Assembly (NCBI GenBank): GCA_024405255.1
Contig: JAKSOY010000078.1
Location: 1-17,327, forward strand
Origin: Kiritimatiellia bacterium
GTDB lineage: Bacteria; Verrucomicrobiota; Kiritimatiellia; RFP12; UBA1067
DNA length: 17,327 bases
Direction of reading: 5' to 3'
This document shows, one piece after another, positions 16,501 to 17,327 of this stretch. The position numbers and the translations under genes were made by a program. The notes under the pieces were generated by a model that did not search any database, was not told where the DNA came from, and worked only from the letters and a program-made list of their open reading frames with translations. Position 1 is the stretch's first letter. Each line of letters begins with the position of its first letter.

Positions 16501-16534
16501 TTCGATCATCCTCGTGCGCGGCCGCATTCGGTAG
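13532..16534 (+). CDS. Exported GH2 glycosidase fused to a sialidase-like Asp-box domain
   Basis: A 1000-aa secreted protein with two enzyme-like halves. Residues 1-25 form a signal peptide ending FGEPVKA. A GH2 sugar-binding beta-sandwich follows (about 46-215), then an Ig-like domain (216-310) and a TIM barrel (about 316-620). The barrel has acid/base E443 in WNPFNEGWG and likely nucleophile E527 in ILGEFGG, so the GH2 half looks active, as a beta-galactosidase, beta-glucuronidase or similar. After a proline-rich linker (PPPPSPKGPS, about 631-640) comes a six-bladed-propeller-like region with three Asp boxes (SxDxGxTW) at 687-694, 757-764 and 822-829, as in sialidases and BNR-repeat proteins. 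I do not recognise the usual N-terminal RIP motif of GH33 there, so sialidase activity is not assured. It starts 17 bases after the transporter gene. Exact linkage and substrate are unknown. Confidence 0.92.
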   Translation: MTMRMFGLVACTVLMLPLFGEPVKAVCTNALTTVWGRAVTPENAWREYPRPQLVRGNWTSLNGRWDYAVTSVTTDEPKCWDGQILVPFPIESPLSGVTRKVSPEEQIWYRRTFTASPQPGTRTILNFERVDFRASVFVNGVEALDVPHAGGNVPFSVDVTDFVRSGENELKVLVWDPTDTHVGGIGKQVLTLRTCFFGPVSGICGGVWLETVPTTYLADYQVKTDVDRRTVTIVPDVKGAVRRARVKVGVSFKGQSLASTTVPADEAATLELPAPLHLWCCETPHLYDLAIEVIAPDGTVDRTTGYFGLRKVETKLDARGIRRVAVNGVFTYLLATLDQGWWPDGLLTPPSEAACRFDVDFHKQAGFNAIRKHIKIEPRAFYAYCDRLGVMVIQDIPSGSSDARQGDLAYANLRYGFYRRELKDCVDHLRNHPCIVMWNPFNEGWGQPSADKTRHVNKWLKRYDPSRLVNGPSGWNDYEGGTTLNYTHWSYADASDPDVYTDCIDLHHYPDARMHPANATRVSILGEFGGLGVPLRGHVQNPRGHAYTLREVEDPAWRREQAARYEALVRPLLGLARQGLGGSVFTEAQDQFWELGGFVTFDRAVVKFDYAFLRKLHAGVLAAAREAAETPPPPSPKGPSIAWTASPTLDHGEWPRLHVLADGRYVLTYSRVESAAAPYFNYALRFSSDQGRTWSPVQTVFRHFERPLATGEKTVYMIHNPELTQLPANHPRHPGRLVATANLRPAKGPSSIGFSVSDDGGRTWRALQRLLPVAGESDAVAARRCWEPFVQVLPDGTLHLYYSDVKPTPGKPNERTVSCFVSTDGGDTWKGPRVSICRPGTWAGIPCALVWRDNLYVAHEAHPKGHPEWCARPYISQWSLAKPSDAAAPFYEPFAESTPNGVYRGAPYLVATENYFVLSAQTSRPRAGEPPLKATQLGVWVLPKRAVGPTGELKGFVPVANPLGRISSLLWSGLAPLGGDDVMATCQNGHSIILVRGRIR

Positions 16535-16540
16535 CCTGCG

Positions 16541-16546
16541 AGGAGG
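16541..16546 (+). promoter_or_regulatory. Ribosome binding site of the terminal small ORF
   Basis: AGGAGG lies 7 bases before ATG 16554 and 7 bases after the GH2 stop. So strong a site suggests a gene was, or still is, translated here. Confidence 0.6.
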
Positions 16547-16553
16547 ATGAGCA

Positions 16554-16676
16554 ATGATGTGTCGAAGATTGATGTTGTCCTTTTTACTTTGCGTCTTGTC
16601 GGGGTTCATGCTGTGCGGGAAGCCGTTCTCGTTTGAATCTTCATCGAAGGAGATTCAGGATTTTGTCGTCTCTTGA
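16554..16676 (+). pseudogene. Signal-peptide-like ORF of 40 codons, likely stump of a lost exported gene
   Basis: It starts with MMCRRLMLSFLLCVLSGFML, which has a basic start and a hydrophobic core like an export signal, and ends at TGA 16674-16676. The frame then stays open for 35 more codons, to TGA 16782-16784, so a single stop splits a 75-codon frame. The downstream DNA turns into repeats from about 16783. The most likely reading is the 5' end of a further exported protein of this operon, truncated by decay or rearrangement. A genuine 40-aa secreted peptide cannot be ruled out. Two ATG codons stand in tandem at 16554 and 16557. Confidence 0.4.
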
Positions 16677-16782
16677 AGCACTTCGAAAGGGTGGCTGGTT
16701 TACGAAATGAACGAGGAACCGGGGATTGGAACTGAAGACGGTTTCGTGCTGTCACATTCCTACATTCGAACATTCGCTCGTT

Positions 16783-16810
16783 GATTGCGTGCCGCGGCAG
16801 TTTGGCAGTT
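16783..16810 (+). repeat. Direct repeat, copy 1 (partner 16941-16968)
   Basis: This 28-base segment matches 16941-16968 at 27 of 28 positions; the difference is C against A in the middle. Both copies lead into AGTT-rich tracts ending in AGTTGGTAGG. Confidence 0.9.
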
Positions 16811-16838
16811 AGCCAGTTTAGCAGTTTGACAGTTGGTA
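16799..16838 (+). repeat. Five-unit 8-bp tandem array
   Basis: Consecutive units read AGTTTGGC, AGTTAGCC, AGTTTAGC, AGTTTGAC and AGTTGGTA. AGTT is fixed in all five units; the other four bases vary. The array is non-coding. Confidence 0.85.
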
Positions 16839-16848
16839 GGACCCTACA

Positions 16849-16916
16849 CCTCCGCGCTCTCCGCGCCCTCTGCGTGAACCATCTTCCTCACGCAGAGAAC
16901 GCGGAGTCCGCAGAGG
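16849..16916. repeat. Long imperfect palindrome, 29-base arms
   Basis: Arms at 16849-16877 and 16888-16916 are complementary at 24 of 29 positions around a 10-base loop. The arms carry CTCTGCGTGA and its complement, and TCCGCG-type words. It resembles palindromic CTCTGCGTGA/TCACGCAGAG elements that I recall scattered between genes in various bacteria. No T tract follows, so it is not a standard terminator. Confidence 0.85.
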
Positions 16917-16940
16917 CGATCCTGTCCACGGATTGTCACG

Positions 16941-16968
16941 GATTGCGTGCCGAGGCAGTTTGGCAGTT
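16941..16968 (+). repeat. Direct repeat, copy 2 (partner 16783-16810)
   Basis: This is the second copy of the 28-base repeat, 158 bases downstream of the first. It runs on through AGTTGGTAGG into the hairpin at 16974. Confidence 0.9.
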
Positions 16969-16973
16969 GGTAG

Positions 16974-16994
16974 GGCGCGTTCTCCGAACGCGCC
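16974..16994. repeat. Perfect 9-bp hairpin with 3-base loop
   Basis: GGCGCGTTC and GAACGCGCC flank TCC. The stem is very GC-rich. The following bases (GCAGAGCCGG) include no T run, so it is listed as a repeat rather than a terminator. Confidence 0.85.
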
Positions 16995-17054
16995 GCAGAG
17001 CCGGATAAAAGGGCAATCATTGAGTGTCTCTTGCTTCACCCGGAGTCAAGTGTT

Positions 17055-17086
17055 ACTCCGTCACCAAAAGTCAAGGGTGACGGAGT
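17055..17086. repeat. Perfect 11-bp hairpin with 10-base loop
   Basis: ACTCCGTCACC (17055-17065) pairs with GGTGACGGAGT (17076-17086). AGTCAAG occurs just before the first arm and again in the loop, so the hairpin may have arisen from an inverted copy of a short unit. No T tract follows. Confidence 0.85.
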
Positions 17087-17327
17087 GAGGCTGCTTTCAG
17101 TGACGCGAGTGACGTAGTTTTGTCCACGGGTTGATTAGGTTGCGCGCCGAGTCGGGGAGTACGTGCGGGACCTCGTTTCGCTGCCGCGGGCATCTTGCAG
17201 GAGGGGAAGAGGCAGGAGGGGATTACGGAGATGCTGGCGCGTTTCCCAATCACCGTGGCTCCTGCAGAAAGAGGCTCTTCAGGCATAACTGTGGGTCGAT
17301 ACGTGCCGCATAAGTTCATTTGCCCCC
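17087..17327. other. Right-edge stretch with no supported gene
   Basis: Around 17121 the sequence TGTCCACGGG begins a diverged echo of 16923-16955. A + strand frame is open from 17135 to the window edge (64 codons). Its only in-frame starts are TTG 17195 and ATG 17231, and neither is convincing. A minus-strand frame over 17071-17319 is also open. Neither has a recognisable domain, and either could be the edge of a gene or chance in GC-rich DNA. Confidence 0.4.

Noticed and set aside
13442..16609. 1055-codon open frame on the minus strand opposite the GH2 fusion
   Set aside because: Same shadow effect; no recognisable motif, whereas the + strand shows complete GH2 and Asp-box motifs.
16974..16994. 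GC-rich hairpin as a rho-independent terminator
   Set aside because: No run of T follows, and it is embedded in repeat sequence more than 400 bases after the last solid gene.

Overview
The window reads as bacterial chromosome. Every supported gene lies on the + strand, in three blocks. The mix of genes suggests a member of the Planctomycetes-Verrucomicrobia-Chlamydiae group, perhaps Kiritimatiellota or Lentisphaerota. The pointers are a GH106-type rhamnosidase, a secreted GH2 enzyme, a long membrane-anchored protein ending in a HG-Y-P-TLEALVP...VPRDPFD segment of the kind I associate with that group, and palindromic intergenic repeats. This placement is an inference from gene style; no rRNA or other marker gene is present.

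Block 1 (59-5649) is the distal part of a type I restriction-modification operon. It holds an AlbA_2/ATPase-fold/winged-helix protein, then hsdR, then a YgjP-like zinc metallopeptidase. The genes overlap or abut (ATGA overlap at 1600-1603; stop and start adjacent at 4792-4797). No hsdM or hsdS lies inside the window; if they exist they should be to the left. A 44-codon ORF with a good ribosome binding site follows, and its 3' end contains a 49-base segment found again at 6960-7008.

Block 2 (promoter at 5661-5689, genes to 9290) is a tightly packed operon of uncertain function. It holds a possible 49-aa protein, a 502-aa membrane-anchored protein, a 305-aa apparently exported protein with two CxxC pairs and an SH3-like segment, and a radical SAM enzyme with a textbook SPASM domain. 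The radical SAM gene overlaps the 305-aa gene by GTGA. This is the best candidate here for an undescribed system: a SPASM maturase with a partner or substrate encoded beside it.

Block 3 (promoter at 9329-9358, genes to 16534 or 16676) is a glycan-use operon. It holds an exported GH106-like alpha-L-rhamnosidase, a sodium:neurotransmitter-symporter-family transporter, and an exported 1000-aa fusion of a GH2 glycosidase with a sialidase-like Asp-box region. A 40-codon ORF with a strong ribosome binding site and signal-like start comes last and looks like the stump of a decayed gene.

The right end (16677-17327) has no gene I can support. It holds a mosaic of intergenic repeats: an 8-base tandem array, a 27/28 direct repeat and three hairpins. 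A frame open to the window edge is too weak to call. No rRNA, tRNA, CRISPR array, insertion sequence or clear rho-independent terminator was seen.
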